From: Brevundimonas sp. MYb52
Lineage (GTDB): Bacteria > Pseudomonadota > Alphaproteobacteria > Caulobacterales > Caulobacteraceae
Assembly (NCBI RefSeq): GCF_002979535.1
Contig: NZ_PCPB01000007.1
Location: 113,945 to 177,944, forward strand
Length of the DNA stretch: 64,000 nucleotides
Reading direction: 5' to 3'
A program made the translations under genes and the position numbers. Positions 8,700 to 19,411 of this stretch are shown here, piece by piece; within the stretch, counting starts at the first letter, position 1, and every line of letters begins with the position of its first letter. The notes under the pieces were generated by a model, which did not search any database, was not told the origin of the DNA, and saw only the letters and a list, made by a program, of their open reading frames with translations.

Positions 8700-10121
8700 T
8701 CAGCGCGCCGAGCGGATGCGCAGGACGCTGTCGTTGCCGTCGCTGCTCCAGCCCGACTTGACGGCGGCGTAGATGTTGCCGCGCCCGTCGGTCGAGACGT
8801 GGTTGGCCACCGGCGGGGCGGGCAGGTTGGCGACGATACGGCCGTCCGCGTCCGTCACGGTGACGGTACCGGCGCCGAAGGTGCTGACGAAGGCGCGACG
8901 CGACTTCGGCTCGAACACCACGTTCAGGGCGCCGGCTCCGACCGGGGTGTCGGCAATGACCGAGCCGTCCGCTCCGTTCAGGACGACCAGGTTGTCGGTG
9001 CCCTGCGCGGCGACGAAGATGCGGTTGGTCTGGGCGTCATGCGCCACGCCGATCACGCCGCGCGCGCCCGGCACGGCGAAGACGTGCTCGACCTCATCGG
9101 TGCGGGTGTTGATGACGGCGATCTCATTGGTCGAGTTCGACGCCACATAGAGGCGGTCGGCCGCGCGGTCATAGGAGACGCTGGCGGCTGAGAAGGTCTC
9201 GCCGCGCACGTTTGAGTCGATCTTGATGCGCTTGGCGACCGTCAGGCCGGCGGTGTCGAACACCACGATCTCGGGCTGGAAGGTGGCGCTGGCGTAGGCC
9301 TTGCCGTCCTGTTCGTCGATGACGACGTCGCGGGCGTGGTTGACCGTGCCGGGCTCGAACTGACGGACCAGCGTCAGATCGGACTGGCGATAGACGGCGA
9401 CCGTGTTCTGTCGGCTGTTGGTGACCCAGACGGTGTCGTGGGCGTCATCGACGCCGACGCCATAGACGGCGAAGACGCCGCCGTCCTGCGGCTGGCCGTC
9501 GCGGCCGACGCGGCCCGGTGCGGCGGCCGGCGTGACGCGGGCCTCGACCGCCAGGGTGTCGGCGTTCAGGCGCAGCAGCTCCGACTGGCGCACCGGCGGG
9601 CGGCCGACCGCCGAGGTGGCGAAGACGGCGTTGCGCTTGGCGCTATAGGCGGTCTGATACAGGCCGCGCGTGGGCTGGACGCTGGTGATCCGATAGGCCG
9701 CCTCGTTCGACAGCGGCACGTTCGGCGAGATCTTCAGATTGGCCAGGACGGCGTTGTAGGGCGATTGCGACACCGCCACGATCGGGTGGTTGCCCGGCTG
9801 GGCGTCCGCAGGCAGCGTCAGTCGCGCCTCGAAACCGCCCTCGGCGTTGGCGGTGATGGCGCCGGTCGACAGCGGCGTCTGACCGTACATCAGGACGATG
9901 CTCTGGCCAGGGTGGAAACCGCGGCCGGCGGCCACGATCGAGCCCCCCGGCAGGACGGGCTTGCCGCGATCGCCGGACGAGAAGCTTACCTGGCCTTCGA
10001 TCAGGCGCTCGGGAGCGGAGAACAGGCTTTGGGCCGAGGCGATGGCGGGAACTGCGACAGCGGACGCCGCTAGAAGCGCGCCAAAGGCGACGCCGCGAAG
10101 GGATTTGCGGAGGTGGGTCAT
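8700..10121 (-). CDS. Secreted YncE-like beta-propeller protein with N-terminal Ig-like domain
   Basis: A 473-residue exported protein: signal peptide (AVPAIASA-QS), an Ig-like beta domain at about residues 40-135 (GGSIVAAGRGFHPGQSIVLMYGQTPLSTG...), then YVTN/YncE-type propeller repeats to the C-terminus (DDAHDTVWVTNSRQNTVAVY, DEQDGKAYASATF, DRLYVASNSTNEIAVI). It lies 16 nt after a TonB receptor and before a terminator, so the two form one unit. It is longer than the other propeller at 3651-4724 because of the extra domain. Probably periplasmic; its biochemical role is unknown. The repeated pairing with TonB receptors argues for a job in chelate uptake or receptor function. Confidence 0.85.
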   Translation of the reverse strand: MTHLRKSLRGVAFGALLAASAVAVPAIASAQSLFSAPERLIEGQVSFSSGDRGKPVLPGGSIVAAGRGFHPGQSIVLMYGQTPLSTGAITANAEGGFEARLTLPADAQPGNHPIVAVSQSPYNAVLANLKISPNVPLSNEAAYRITSVQPTRGLYQTAYSAKRNAVFATSAVGRPPVRQSELLRLNADTLAVEARVTPAAAPGRVGRDGQPQDGGVFAVYGVGVDDAHDTVWVTNSRQNTVAVYRQSDLTLVRQFEPGTVNHARDVVIDEQDGKAYASATFQPEIVVFDTAGLTVAKRIKIDSNVRGETFSAASVSYDRAADRLYVASNSTNEIAVINTRTDEVEHVFAVPGARGVIGVAHDAQTNRIFVAAQGTDNLVVLNGADGSVIADTPVGAGALNVVFEPKSRRAFVSTFGAGTVTVTDADGRIVANLPAPPVANHVSTDGRGNIYAAVKSGWSSDGNDSVLRIRSAR

Positions 10122-10137
10122 GATTGAGTTTTCCGGA

Positions 10138-12228
10138 TCAGAAGCGGGTGGTCAGGCCGACGAAGAAGCGGCGACCGGGGGAGTAGTAGCCATCGCCTGC
10201 GCTGCCGCTGACCTTCTCAGCGAACAGGTTGGAGACGCCGGCGCGCAGCGTCACCGTTTCGGACGCTTCATAGGCGGTGGTCAGGTCGAACTCGGTGCGG
10301 GCGTTGGTCAGGGTCGAGCCGCCGCTCAATTGCTCGCCGGTGTATTGGGCCGACAGCATGAGCCCCAGGCGGTCGCTCGCCCGCCAGTCCAGCGAGGCGT
10401 AGCCCGACCATTCCGGGGTCGTGATCAGGCTGGCCCCGGTGTCCAGGTTCTTGGCCTCGATCATCCAGGTCGCGTTGCCGCGCAGGGTCAGATCATAGGG
10501 CAGGCTGGCCTGGCCGGTGAGTTCCAGCCCCTTGGTGCGAGCGCGCTGGATGTTTTCGTTCTTGGTCCACCAACGGCCTTCGAAATAGCCGAGCGGCGCG
10601 TACTGGATCTTGTTTTCGAAGTCGGTGTGGAAATAGGTGGCCGCGAACCGATAGGCGGCGCCGTCATAGGCGAAGCCGATCTCGTAGCTGGTGCTTTCTT
10701 CGGGTTTCAGGTTGGGGTTGCCCGCCATCCAGCAGCCGCCCGAGGTATAGATCAGCGGATTGCCGGCGCCGTCCAGGATGGTGTTGCCGTTCTTGTCCTT
10801 GGCGACCATGCCGATCAGGCCTCGGCAGCCGTTGCCGCCAGAGTTGGTGGCGGCGCCGGCGCTGTTTTCCTTCAGGGACGGGGCGCGGAAGCCCTTGGAG
10901 ACGCCGCCGCGCAGGGTCCAGGCTTCGGCCGGATGCCAGACCAGATAGGCGCGCGGGCTGAAGTGCTCGCCATATTTGTCGTGACTGTCCAGGCGGCCGC
11001 CGAGCGTCAGCAGCAGGTTTTCGCGAAGGGTGATCTGGTCCTCGGCGAAGATGGCCGCCGTGTCGCCGGTCAGCGTGGCGCCGGTGATGATGTTGCCGTC
11101 ATAGTCGATCGGCACCGTGCCGATCGTGTCGGTGTTGGTCAGCTCTTCCTGACGATATTGGCCGCCGATGGCGAACTTGTGCAGCCAGACGAAATTTTTC
11201 TCGAAGTTCCACAGGCCGTCGACGATCCATTCCTCGAACTCGCCGGAACCGCCGTATTCGCCCATCGCCTTGTTCTCGAAGGCGTTGCGATAGACGTCCA
11301 GACGCGTCTGGCCGAAGGACCAGTCGCCCTCATGGCTGACGCGGAAATTGGTGCGCTCGGTCTCCGAGCCAAAGGCGCCCTGCGGCGTCAGCACGCCATT
11401 GCGGTTCGGCACCAGAAGCTGGGGCGCCAGGGGCTCTTCCACCCCGTAGTTCGCCTCGAACGAGAAGTTCTGGTTGTCGAGCGGCGCCCAGTTCAGGACG
11501 CCGTTCAGGCTCTTGTTGACGACGCCGCCTGTGCCGTTGGCGCCGGCGATATTGACCTCGTCCGGGTTGGTGCGGGCGTAGGTCGCCCCCAGGCGCAGGC
11601 CCAGGTTTTCCGTGATTGGACCGGCTACGTTGACACCCAACTGATAGGCGTCGCCGCGCTCGGACTCCTCGGACCACGTGTAGCTGGTGTTGGCCGAGCC
11701 GCGCCACGTCGGGGCGATCTTGCGGGTGATGATATTGATGACCCCGCCCATGGCGTCGGAGCCGTAGAGCGACGACATCGGCCCGCGCACCACCTCGATG
11801 CGCTCGATCATGTCGGGCGAGATCCAGTTCAGGTCCTGGCGGCCCAGGTCGGGACGATAGCTGATGTCGCGCGAGTTGCCGACGCGACGGCCGTCGACCA
11901 GCACCAGGGTGTAGTTGTCCGGCAGGCCGCGAATGGTGATCTTGGACATGGCGCCGGTCGGGCTGACGCCGCCGGTCACGCCAGGCAGACGGCCCAGCAG
12001 TTCGCCCAGGCTCTGAACCGGTTGCCGCTCGATCTCTTCTCGCGTGATGACGCTGACCGAGGCTGGGGCGTCGCGCACATCCACGCCCGTCGCCGAGGCG
12101 GTGACGATGATGTCAGAGACGGTGGTGGCCTGGGGCTCGGCAATGGGATTGTCAGCCAGGACCGGCGACGAGGCGAGCAGGGTGGAAGTCATCAGGCCAA
12201 GCCCGATGCGGCGTTTGGAAAGAAGCAT
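10138..12228 (-). CDS. TonB-dependent siderophore receptor
   Basis: A 696-residue outer-membrane receptor: signal peptide (LASSPVLA-DN), TonB-box region, plug with RIEVVRGPMSSLYGSDAMGGVINIITRK, and a barrel with C-terminal F. It is a paralogue of the receptor at 5892-7997; the DNA coding for the plug motif is nearly identical in both (around 7560-7605 and 11765-11810). The promoter region toward the divergent LysR gene carries a candidate Fur site at 12313-12332. Likely ligand is a ferric catecholate, by context. Confidence 0.92.
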   Translation of the reverse strand: MLLSKRRIGLGLMTSTLLASSPVLADNPIAEPQATTVSDIIVTASATGVDVRDAPASVSVITREEIERQPVQSLGELLGRLPGVTGGVSPTGAMSKITIRGLPDNYTLVLVDGRRVGNSRDISYRPDLGRQDLNWISPDMIERIEVVRGPMSSLYGSDAMGGVINIITRKIAPTWRGSANTSYTWSEESERGDAYQLGVNVAGPITENLGLRLGATYARTNPDEVNIAGANGTGGVVNKSLNGVLNWAPLDNQNFSFEANYGVEEPLAPQLLVPNRNGVLTPQGAFGSETERTNFRVSHEGDWSFGQTRLDVYRNAFENKAMGEYGGSGEFEEWIVDGLWNFEKNFVWLHKFAIGGQYRQEELTNTDTIGTVPIDYDGNIITGATLTGDTAAIFAEDQITLRENLLLTLGGRLDSHDKYGEHFSPRAYLVWHPAEAWTLRGGVSKGFRAPSLKENSAGAATNSGGNGCRGLIGMVAKDKNGNTILDGAGNPLIYTSGGCWMAGNPNLKPEESTSYEIGFAYDGAAYRFAATYFHTDFENKIQYAPLGYFEGRWWTKNENIQRARTKGLELTGQASLPYDLTLRGNATWMIEAKNLDTGASLITTPEWSGYASLDWRASDRLGLMLSAQYTGEQLSGGSTLTNARTEFDLTTAYEASETVTLRAGVSNLFAEKVSGSAGDGYYSPGRRFFVGLTTRF

Positions 12229-12312
12229 CTGTGCCCCCGAAGGCGTGCGTTGAATGGGCGGTGACCGCCCGGTTGGGGAGGAATGCTCACGCTTGTGAGC
12301 GGCAGACGCTTC

Positions 12313-12332
12313 TAATAATCATTCGCATTATT
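12313..12332. promoter_or_regulatory. Fur-box-like palindrome between TonB receptor and LysR gene
   Basis: AATAAT and ATTATT arms flank CATTCGC; minus strand core TGCGAATGATT matches the other candidate iron sites in this locus. A second AT-rich patch (ATTAATAGTCATTATTATAAC, about 12417-12437) lies closer to the LysR gene. The 245-bp divergent region holds no gene that I can see. Confidence 0.55.
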
Positions 12333-12473
12333 GGCTCAATGACGCATTCGGCATGGGCCGCATTCGCAAATCGGCATGATCCCGCCGGCAGCGGATCGCA
12401 TGCGTCAATAGTTGCAATTAATAGTCATTATTATAACAGGAGAACCCCTCGTCATTGTCCCGGAGAAGCCGGA

Positions 12474-13388
12474 ATGTCCGGGCGTTTGCCTTCTCGGGCC
12501 GATTTCAATCAGCTCCAGCATCTGATGGTGCTGTTGGAGCAGCGTAGCGTGTCCCGTGCTGCCGATCGGCTAGGTATGGGGCAGCCGGCGATGAGCCGCA
12601 TTCTCGCCAGGCTGAGGGATCAGTTCGACGATCCGCTTTTGGTGCGAGGGCCGCGCGGCATGATGTTGACCCCGCGCGCCGAGGCCTTGCGGGGACCGCT
12701 TCGCTCCTGGCTCAGAGAAGGAGAGGCGCTGATCCGCGATCACGGCGTGGACCCTGGCAGCATGAGGCGCACCTTTCGCCTGGCTTCGACGGACTTCGGT
12801 CTGCTGAGCGTGATCGCACCCACGCTCGCCCTCATTGAGCGCGAGGCGGGCGGGGTGGAGTTGGTTGTCGAGCCGCTGTCGGACGCCAGTCTCAGGCGGC
12901 TGGAGGACGGCCGTCTGGATTTCGTCCTGACCGGGTGGAGTCCTCATGGGTCCAGCCTGCATTCGCGCTGGTTGTTTCAGGAAACCCATCTGGGCCTGGC
13001 CCGCCCAAACCATGCAGTTCATGCCTCCAAGGGGACGAGCGAAGACCTGCTGAAGTGGCCGCATGTCTCGGTCTCCGTCGGGGACGGCTTTGGCGATTGG
13101 ATCGCCGAAGACCTGCCGGAAATGGCGGATCGGCGGATCTTGATCTCGGCCGAGAGCTTTTCCCTGACGCCCTATCTGCTGGCTGAAACCGAAGCCGTCG
13201 CCATCCTGCCCCGACGGGCGGCCGAGCGCTTTGCAGCGGCTCACGGTCTTCGGACCTTTCCCGCGCCGGCGGGCGTCAAGCCGTTTGACTACCACTTGGT
13301 CTGGCATGAGCGGTCGAGCGACGATCAGGCGACGCGGTGGGTGGTCGAGACTCTGGCCAAGGCGTTCGCGACGCCAGCTGCCGCCTAG
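12474..13388 (+). CDS. LysR-family transcriptional regulator
   Basis: About 304 residues. The N-terminal winged HTH (FNQLQHLMVLLEQRSVSRAADRLGMGQPAMSRILARLRDQFDDPLLVRG) and a periplasmic-binding-protein-like effector domain from about residue 95 identify the family. The frame is open further upstream, but ATG at 12474 has GGAGAAG just upstream and puts the HTH at the usual distance from the N-terminus. It is divergent from a TonB receptor gene across an AT-rich region with a Fur-like site. LysR genes next to receptors often control them; here that is inference. Confidence 0.88.
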   Translation: MSGRLPSRADFNQLQHLMVLLEQRSVSRAADRLGMGQPAMSRILARLRDQFDDPLLVRGPRGMMLTPRAEALRGPLRSWLREGEALIRDHGVDPGSMRRTFRLASTDFGLLSVIAPTLALIEREAGGVELVVEPLSDASLRRLEDGRLDFVLTGWSPHGSSLHSRWLFQETHLGLARPNHAVHASKGTSEDLLKWPHVSVSVGDGFGDWIAEDLPEMADRRILISAESFSLTPYLLAETEAVAILPRRAAERFAAAHGLRTFPAPAGVKPFDYHLVWHERSSDDQATRWVVETLAKAFATPAAA

Positions 13389-13421
13389 AGCTGCCGCGCC
13401 GCCAGAGCGCAGCGATCAGGA

Positions 13422-14822
13422 TCAGGCCGAACTTTGCGGCAAGACGATCTCCACCACCAGTCCGGGCGCGTTGTCGTCAAGGTTCAGTTCGCCGCCGTGA
13501 GCGTGGACGACGGCAGCCACCATGGCCAGGCCTAGGCCCGAGCCCGGCGCCGGATCGGCCTGGTTGATTCGATAGAAGCGGCGAAGAACCTTTTCACGTT
13601 CGACCTCCGGCACGCCTATGCCCTGATCCGCGACGCGCAGAACCGTCTTTCCGTCGCCAGCAAAGGCTGAAACCTCGATGCGGATGGGGGCGCCGCCGTG
13701 GAAGACGGCGTTCTCGATCAGATTCGCCAGGGCCTGCTGAAGCAGGGCTGCGTCTCCCGCCACGGTGACGGGGGAACCGAGCGAGGTGGTCAGGCTGCCG
13801 CCTGCCTCCTCCACCAGGGGGCGATAGATGTCACAGACTGTGGCGGCCAGATCGGCCAGATCCGCAGGGGCGACACGCAGGGCGACGCCGCCGCTCTCTA
13901 TACGCGCCAGAGTCAGCAGGGCCTCGAACAGGGCGCTGACCTGGTCGGTTTCGGCCAGGGCGCGCTCGATCGTGGCGTCCCGCGCGGCGACGTCGTCGAT
14001 CTGGGCGGCGACCTGTTCCAGTCGATTTCGCACCCGGTTCAGGGGCGCGCGCAGTTCGTGGGCCACACCTTCGGACAACGACTTCAGCGCCGTCAGGGCC
14101 GCTTCTTGCCGGTCCAGCATCCGGTTGAGGTTTACCGCCAACTGGTCGAATTCGCGCCCCAGACCGACGGTCGGCAGACGGGTTGAATCCTGCCCGGCGA
14201 TGATGCGTCCGACCGCCTGGTTGACGCTTTCGAGGCGGCGAAGAACGAGGCGTCCCGACGCCCAGCCCCCGGCCAGGGCCAGAAGGATCAGGGTCAAGCC
14301 GCTCCAGAGCGCGAAACGGCGAATGCCGCCGCGCAATTCCTCCAGATGCTGGATGTCGCGCCCAACGGCCAATAGGCCTCCGTCGGCGGCGCGCGCGCTC
14401 AGCGTCATCATATTGGGAGTCTGATCGGGCCAGCGCGCGGGGCGGGCCTTGTTCGGCAGATTGCGCCGAAACCCGGTGGCGTTGACGGCCAACCGGGTCA
14501 GTCCGTTGGAGAAGGTGCTCTCGTCCGGTGCCTCGACCAGCAGCAGGTAGCGACGGGCGTCGCGGTTGCGCGCTTCGGCGTTCAACTCCTGCACCAGGGC
14601 CGCCGTGCCGTGACGGTCAGCGTCGGCGCGCATCACCTCCATCTGATGGCTGAGGCCGTCGCGCACCTCGGCCTCGGCGAAGCGCATGAGGCCGTAATCC
14701 ACCCCGGCGACCATGGCGGCGGCGCCCAGGCCGAAGAGTAGAGAGAAGGCGACGGCGTAGCGCAGGCCGGCCGTGGACCAGATGGACGGCGCGCTGTCCT
14801 TAGTCCGCTTGCTTGAGGACAT
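13422..14822 (-). CDS. Membrane sensor histidine kinase
   Basis: A 466-residue kinase: one transmembrane helix near residues 20-40, a periplasmic loop of about 130 residues, a second helix near 170-190, HAMP-like segment (RLVLRRLESVNQAVGRIIAG), HisKA with phospho-acceptor histidine in SEGVAHELRAPLNRVRN, then HATPase_c with N-box (LIENAVFHGG), and G-boxes DQGIGVPE and GSGLGLAMV. Its start overlaps the response-regulator gene by 23 nt, so they are coupled. The stimulus is unknown; the position between the LysR gene and the siderophore operon suggests iron or envelope sensing, but nothing in the sensor loop proves it. Confidence 0.88.
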   Translation of the reverse strand: MSSSKRTKDSAPSIWSTAGLRYAVAFSLLFGLGAAAMVAGVDYGLMRFAEAEVRDGLSHQMEVMRADADRHGTAALVQELNAEARNRDARRYLLLVEAPDESTFSNGLTRLAVNATGFRRNLPNKARPARWPDQTPNMMTLSARAADGGLLAVGRDIQHLEELRGGIRRFALWSGLTLILLALAGGWASGRLVLRRLESVNQAVGRIIAGQDSTRLPTVGLGREFDQLAVNLNRMLDRQEAALTALKSLSEGVAHELRAPLNRVRNRLEQVAAQIDDVAARDATIERALAETDQVSALFEALLTLARIESGGVALRVAPADLADLAATVCDIYRPLVEEAGGSLTTSLGSPVTVAGDAALLQQALANLIENAVFHGGAPIRIEVSAFAGDGKTVLRVADQGIGVPEVEREKVLRRFYRINQADPAPGSGLGLAMVAAVVHAHGGELNLDDNAPGLVVEIVLPQSSA

Positions 14823-15477
14823 AGCCCACTCCGCGGATCGTCTGGATCAGATTGCCCTCAAAGCCGCGATCGACCTTGGCGCGCAGACGGCTGATGTGGG
14901 CGTCGATCAGGTTGGCGCGCGGGTCAAAATGAAACCCCCACAGGCTTTCCAGCAGCATGGTGCGCGTCACGGCCTGGCCGGCGTTGCGGGCCAGACGTTC
15001 CAGCAGCTTGAACTCGTGCGGGGTGAGATCCAGAATCTGTCCGGCGCGCGTGGCCCGATGCGCCGCCACGTCCACGACCAGATCACCGACCGCATGCCGT
15101 TGCGTCTGATCCGCGAGGGGAGGGCGGCGGATCAGCGCCTGTATCCGCGCGCTCAATTCACTGAAGGCGAAGGGCTTGACCAGATAGTCGTCTGCACCCG
15201 CATTCAGACCGTCCACGCGGTCGTCCACCGCGCCCAGGGCGGTCAGCATCAGCACGGGGGTTTTCAGCCCTGAGGCCCGCATGGAACGGACGGCGTCCAG
15301 CCCCGACAGGCCCGGCATCATACGGTCCACGACGATGGCGTCATAATCGCCGTCCAACGCCAGGTGCAGGCCGGTGTCGCCGTCGGCGGCTTCATCCACG
15401 GTCTGACCTTGCTGGCGCAGACCCTCCGCTACGAAGGCGCGGGTGCGGGTGTCGTCGTCAATGATAAGCATTCGCAT
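14800..15477 (-). CDS. OmpR-family response regulator
   Basis: A 225-residue regulator with a receiver domain (acidic pocket IIDDD, phospho-acceptor Asp51 in VVDRMMPG, Lys in LVKPF) and a C-terminal OmpR/PhoB winged helix (LTPHEFKLLERLARNAGQAVTR ... HISRLRAKVDRG ... RGVGYVL). It is the partner of the overlapping kinase gene. It is divergent from the siderophore operon, so its promoter region (15478-15619) is shared with entC; control of that operon is possible but not shown. Confidence 0.9.
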   Translation of the reverse strand: MRMLIIDDDTRTRAFVAEGLRQQGQTVDEAADGDTGLHLALDGDYDAIVVDRMMPGLSGLDAVRSMRASGLKTPVLMLTALGAVDDRVDGLNAGADDYLVKPFAFSELSARIQALIRRPPLADQTQRHAVGDLVVDVAAHRATRAGQILDLTPHEFKLLERLARNAGQAVTRTMLLESLWGFHFDPRANLIDAHISRLRAKVDRGFEGNLIQTIRGVGYVLKQAD

Positions 15478-15517
15478 GAATGACTTTCTAGCTCGACCGG
15501 GGGCGGCGGTCAGCCCA

Positions 15518-15530
15518 GTTGCGAATTAAT
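15518..15530 (+). promoter_or_regulatory. Candidate iron box, distal, upstream of entC
   Basis: GTTGCGAATTAAT shares the TGCGAAT core with the site at 12313-12332 and lies in the shared promoter region of the response regulator and the siderophore operon. A CGCAA half-site follows 10 nt later. Weak alone; stronger as one of a pair. Confidence 0.35.
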
Positions 15531-15575
15531 CTCACCGCAAGGCGCCGCGAAGGTTGGTCGTCTATAGCCCCAGTA

Positions 15576-15594
15576 GTTGCGATTGATACGCAAC
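15576..15594. promoter_or_regulatory. Candidate Fur-type palindrome upstream of entC
   Basis: GTTGCG and CGCAAC are perfect 6-bp arms around a 7-nt centre (GTTGCGATTGATACGCAAC). The site ends 26 nt before the entC start, a position suited to repression. Confidence 0.5.
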
Positions 15595-15619
15595 AGCGTA
15601 ATTCGCGACGAGGTGAACA

Positions 15620-16860
15620 GTGGAGTCGATGGGGACGAATTTCTGGAGCGCCCCTGATCTGGCGGTCCAGATCGGAGGCGACGCCGCGGCGCCGCGCGGG
15701 CGGCCGGAGGCGGCCATGGACTGGGCCTTCGGTCTGGCGACCCCTGAACTGCGGCTGTTCACCACAGGCGTTCGGCGGCGCCTGCCAGCGGGACCGGCGG
15801 CGAGCCTGGGCGAGCGGGTTCGACGCTTCTTCTCGGCGTATCCGGTTGCAGCGGACGGCCATGAGGTTTCGCCGCGTCTGCTCGTCGGCGCCATCCCCTT
15901 TGATCGCGAGGCGGATGATTGTCTCTTCCTGCCGGAGCGCGCCGCCAACCGCGCCTGGAGCGCGCCCGCGCCCATGTCTTCGTCGCTGGGAGACAGGCGC
16001 ATGACGGCCGAGCCGTCGCGCGACGCCTATCAGGAGGCCGTCATCAAGGCGCTGGCGTTCATGCGCGCGTCAAGGGAAGGGGCGCAGTCGATCGATAAGG
16101 TGGTGCTGTCGCGCAGCCTGCGGCTGGAGGCCGATCATCCGATCGACGCCTTCGCCCTGTGGCGCGACCTCCAGGCGGACCCTTCGGCGGCGCGTTTTCT
16201 GGTTCCGCTGGGCGCGGGTAGGGGCGGGGCCATGCGCCGTCTGGTCGGGGCGTCGCCCGAATTGCTGGTCTCCAAGCGCGGCCCGTCCGTCTCGTCGCAT
16301 CCCCTGGCCGGGTCGGCGCGCCGCAGTCCGGACCTGTCGCAGGACGAAACGGCGGCTCAGGCTCTGCTGACCTCCGACAAGGACCTTCGCGAACACGCCC
16401 TGGTGGTCGAGGCCATCATGGATGCCTTGGCTCCCTGGTGCAGCGAACTCCGCGCGCCGCCGGCGCCGGCCCTGGTCTCAACCCGGACCATGTGGCACCT
16501 CGGCACTCGCATCGAGGGGCGTCTGCATCGTCCGGACGAGGTGTCGGCGGCCGAGCTTGCGGCTTTATTGCACCCGACGCCTGCCGTCTGCGGTGCGCCG
16601 CGAGATCGGGCTGCGGCGATGATTCGCGAACTGGAGGCCTATGATCGCGGCTTCTACGCCGGAGCGCTGGGGTGGACTAATGCAGGGGGCGACGGCGCCT
16701 GGTACGTGGCGTTGCGTTGCGCCGAGCTCTGCGGCGCCGAGGCGCGTCTCTATGCGGGCGCGGGCATCGTCGATGGCTCGGACCCGGTGGCCGAAGCAGA
16801 CGAGACATCCGGAAAATTCCAGGCTGTCCTGCGTGCCTTGGGCGTCGGCGAGGCGAGCCT

Positions 16861-16864
<4 letters not shown>
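15620..16864 (+). CDS. entC: Isochorismate synthase
   Basis: A 414-residue chorismate-binding enzyme of the EntC/DhbC/MenF family, converting chorismate to isochorismate in the cytosol, the first step to 2,3-dihydroxybenzoate. The C-terminal catalytic part is clear: [28 protein letters not shown], HTLxP-type segment as [16 protein letters not shown], and ERGFYAG-like [11 protein letters not shown]. Neighbours E, B, F and A fix the role as siderophore synthesis rather than menaquinone. GTG start at 15620 with GAGGTG 4-5 nt before; an in-frame ATG follows at 15629. First gene of the operon. Confidence 0.92.
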
Positions 16865-18485
<1,621 letters not shown>

Positions 18486-18489
<4 letters not shown>

Positions 18490-19148
18490 GCGCATCCTCT
18501 GAAGAAACTGGCAAAGGCCTGCCGACCGTCCCGGCCTACGCCCTGCCGACCGAGGCGGAGATCCCCGCCTCGCGCGCTCAATGGACGTTGCAGCGCGATC
18601 GTGCGGCCCTGCTGATTCACGACATGCAGGGCTATTTCATGCGGCCCTATACACTGGGCGCCGAGCCGCTGCCGGAGCTGATCGCCAATATCGCGGGCCT
18701 GATCGCGGCGGCGCGGACGGCGGGTGTTCCCGTCTTCTACACCGCCCAGCATGGGGATCAGGACAGGCGCGACCGGGGGCTTCAGGCCGACCTTTGGGGA
18801 CCGGGCATGAGGCGCACGCCCGAGCATGAAGACATCCTGCCGGAACTGGCCCCGGCGCCGGGCGACTTCCCTCTGATCAAGCACCGCTACAGCGCCTTTC
18901 AGCGCAGCAACCTGGAGACGCTGATGCGCGTGCGGGGGCGGGACCAACTGATTGTTTGCGGCGTCTACGCCCACATCGGCTGCCAGCTGACGGCGGCCGA
19001 GGCGTTTCAGCGCGATATCGAACCCTTCTTCGTCGCCGACGCCCTGGGCGACTTTTCTCGTGAAAAACACATGGAGGCAGTGGCCTGGGCCGCTGCTGTC
19101 TGCGCCGTGGCGACCTCGACCACGCGCGTTCTGGACCGACTGACATGA
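18486..19148 (+). CDS. entB: Isochorismatase without carrier domain
   Basis: A 220-residue isochorismatase hydrolysing isochorismate to 2,3-dihydro-2,3-dihydroxybenzoate and pyruvate. Family landmarks: catalytic Asp46 in [10 protein letters not shown], Lys132 in IKHRYSAF, and [14 protein letters not shown] near 157-170. Enteric EntB is a fusion of this enzyme with a C-terminal aryl carrier domain (about 285 residues); here the protein ends after the hydrolase and the carrier is the next, overlapping gene. GTG start overlaps entE (GTGA). Cytosolic. Confidence 0.92.
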
Positions 19149-19408
19149 CCAAAGTGACCCCGCATGACCTGACCCTGGAACGCATGCGCGCCGACGTCGC
19201 CGCCGTTTTGCACGAAGCGCCGGAAGCCATTCTGGACGATGATAACCTGATGGATCTGGGGGTGGATTCCCTGCGCGTCCTCAACCTCAGCCTGCAATGG
19301 AGCGAGACCGTGCCGCTGGAGTTCAGCGAACTTGCCGAGCACGTCACCCTGGCCGAATGGTGGAACATCATCCGCCAGAAGCGCGCCGCGCTCGGCATCG
19401 AGTCCTGA
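19145..19408 (+). CDS. Stand-alone aryl carrier protein
   Basis: An 87-residue acyl/aryl carrier protein with phosphopantetheine attachment Ser42 in DLGVDSLRVLNL. It corresponds to the C-terminal ArCP domain of EntB, here a separate protein; ATG overlaps the isochorismatase stop (ATGA). It should carry the 2,3-DHB thioester made by the EntE-type ligase and present it to the condensation domain of the NRPS, which starts 3 nt downstream. It needs a phosphopantetheinyl transferase, none of which is visible in this window. Confidence 0.9.
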   Translation: MTKVTPHDLTLERMRADVAAVLHEAPEAILDDDNLMDLGVDSLRVLNLSLQWSETVPLEFSELAEHVTLAEWWNIIRQKRAALGIES

Positions 19409-19411
19409 GGC

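Noticed and set aside
9898..12264. A 788-residue open frame on the plus strand opposite a TonB receptor
   Set aside because: The minus strand encodes a full receptor with signal peptide and plug; the plus frame has no domain and is an antisense shadow.
12231..12473. N-terminal extension of the LysR regulator
   Set aside because: The extension lacks family similarity and covers the divergent promoter and Fur-like site; ATG 12474 has a good ribosome-binding site.
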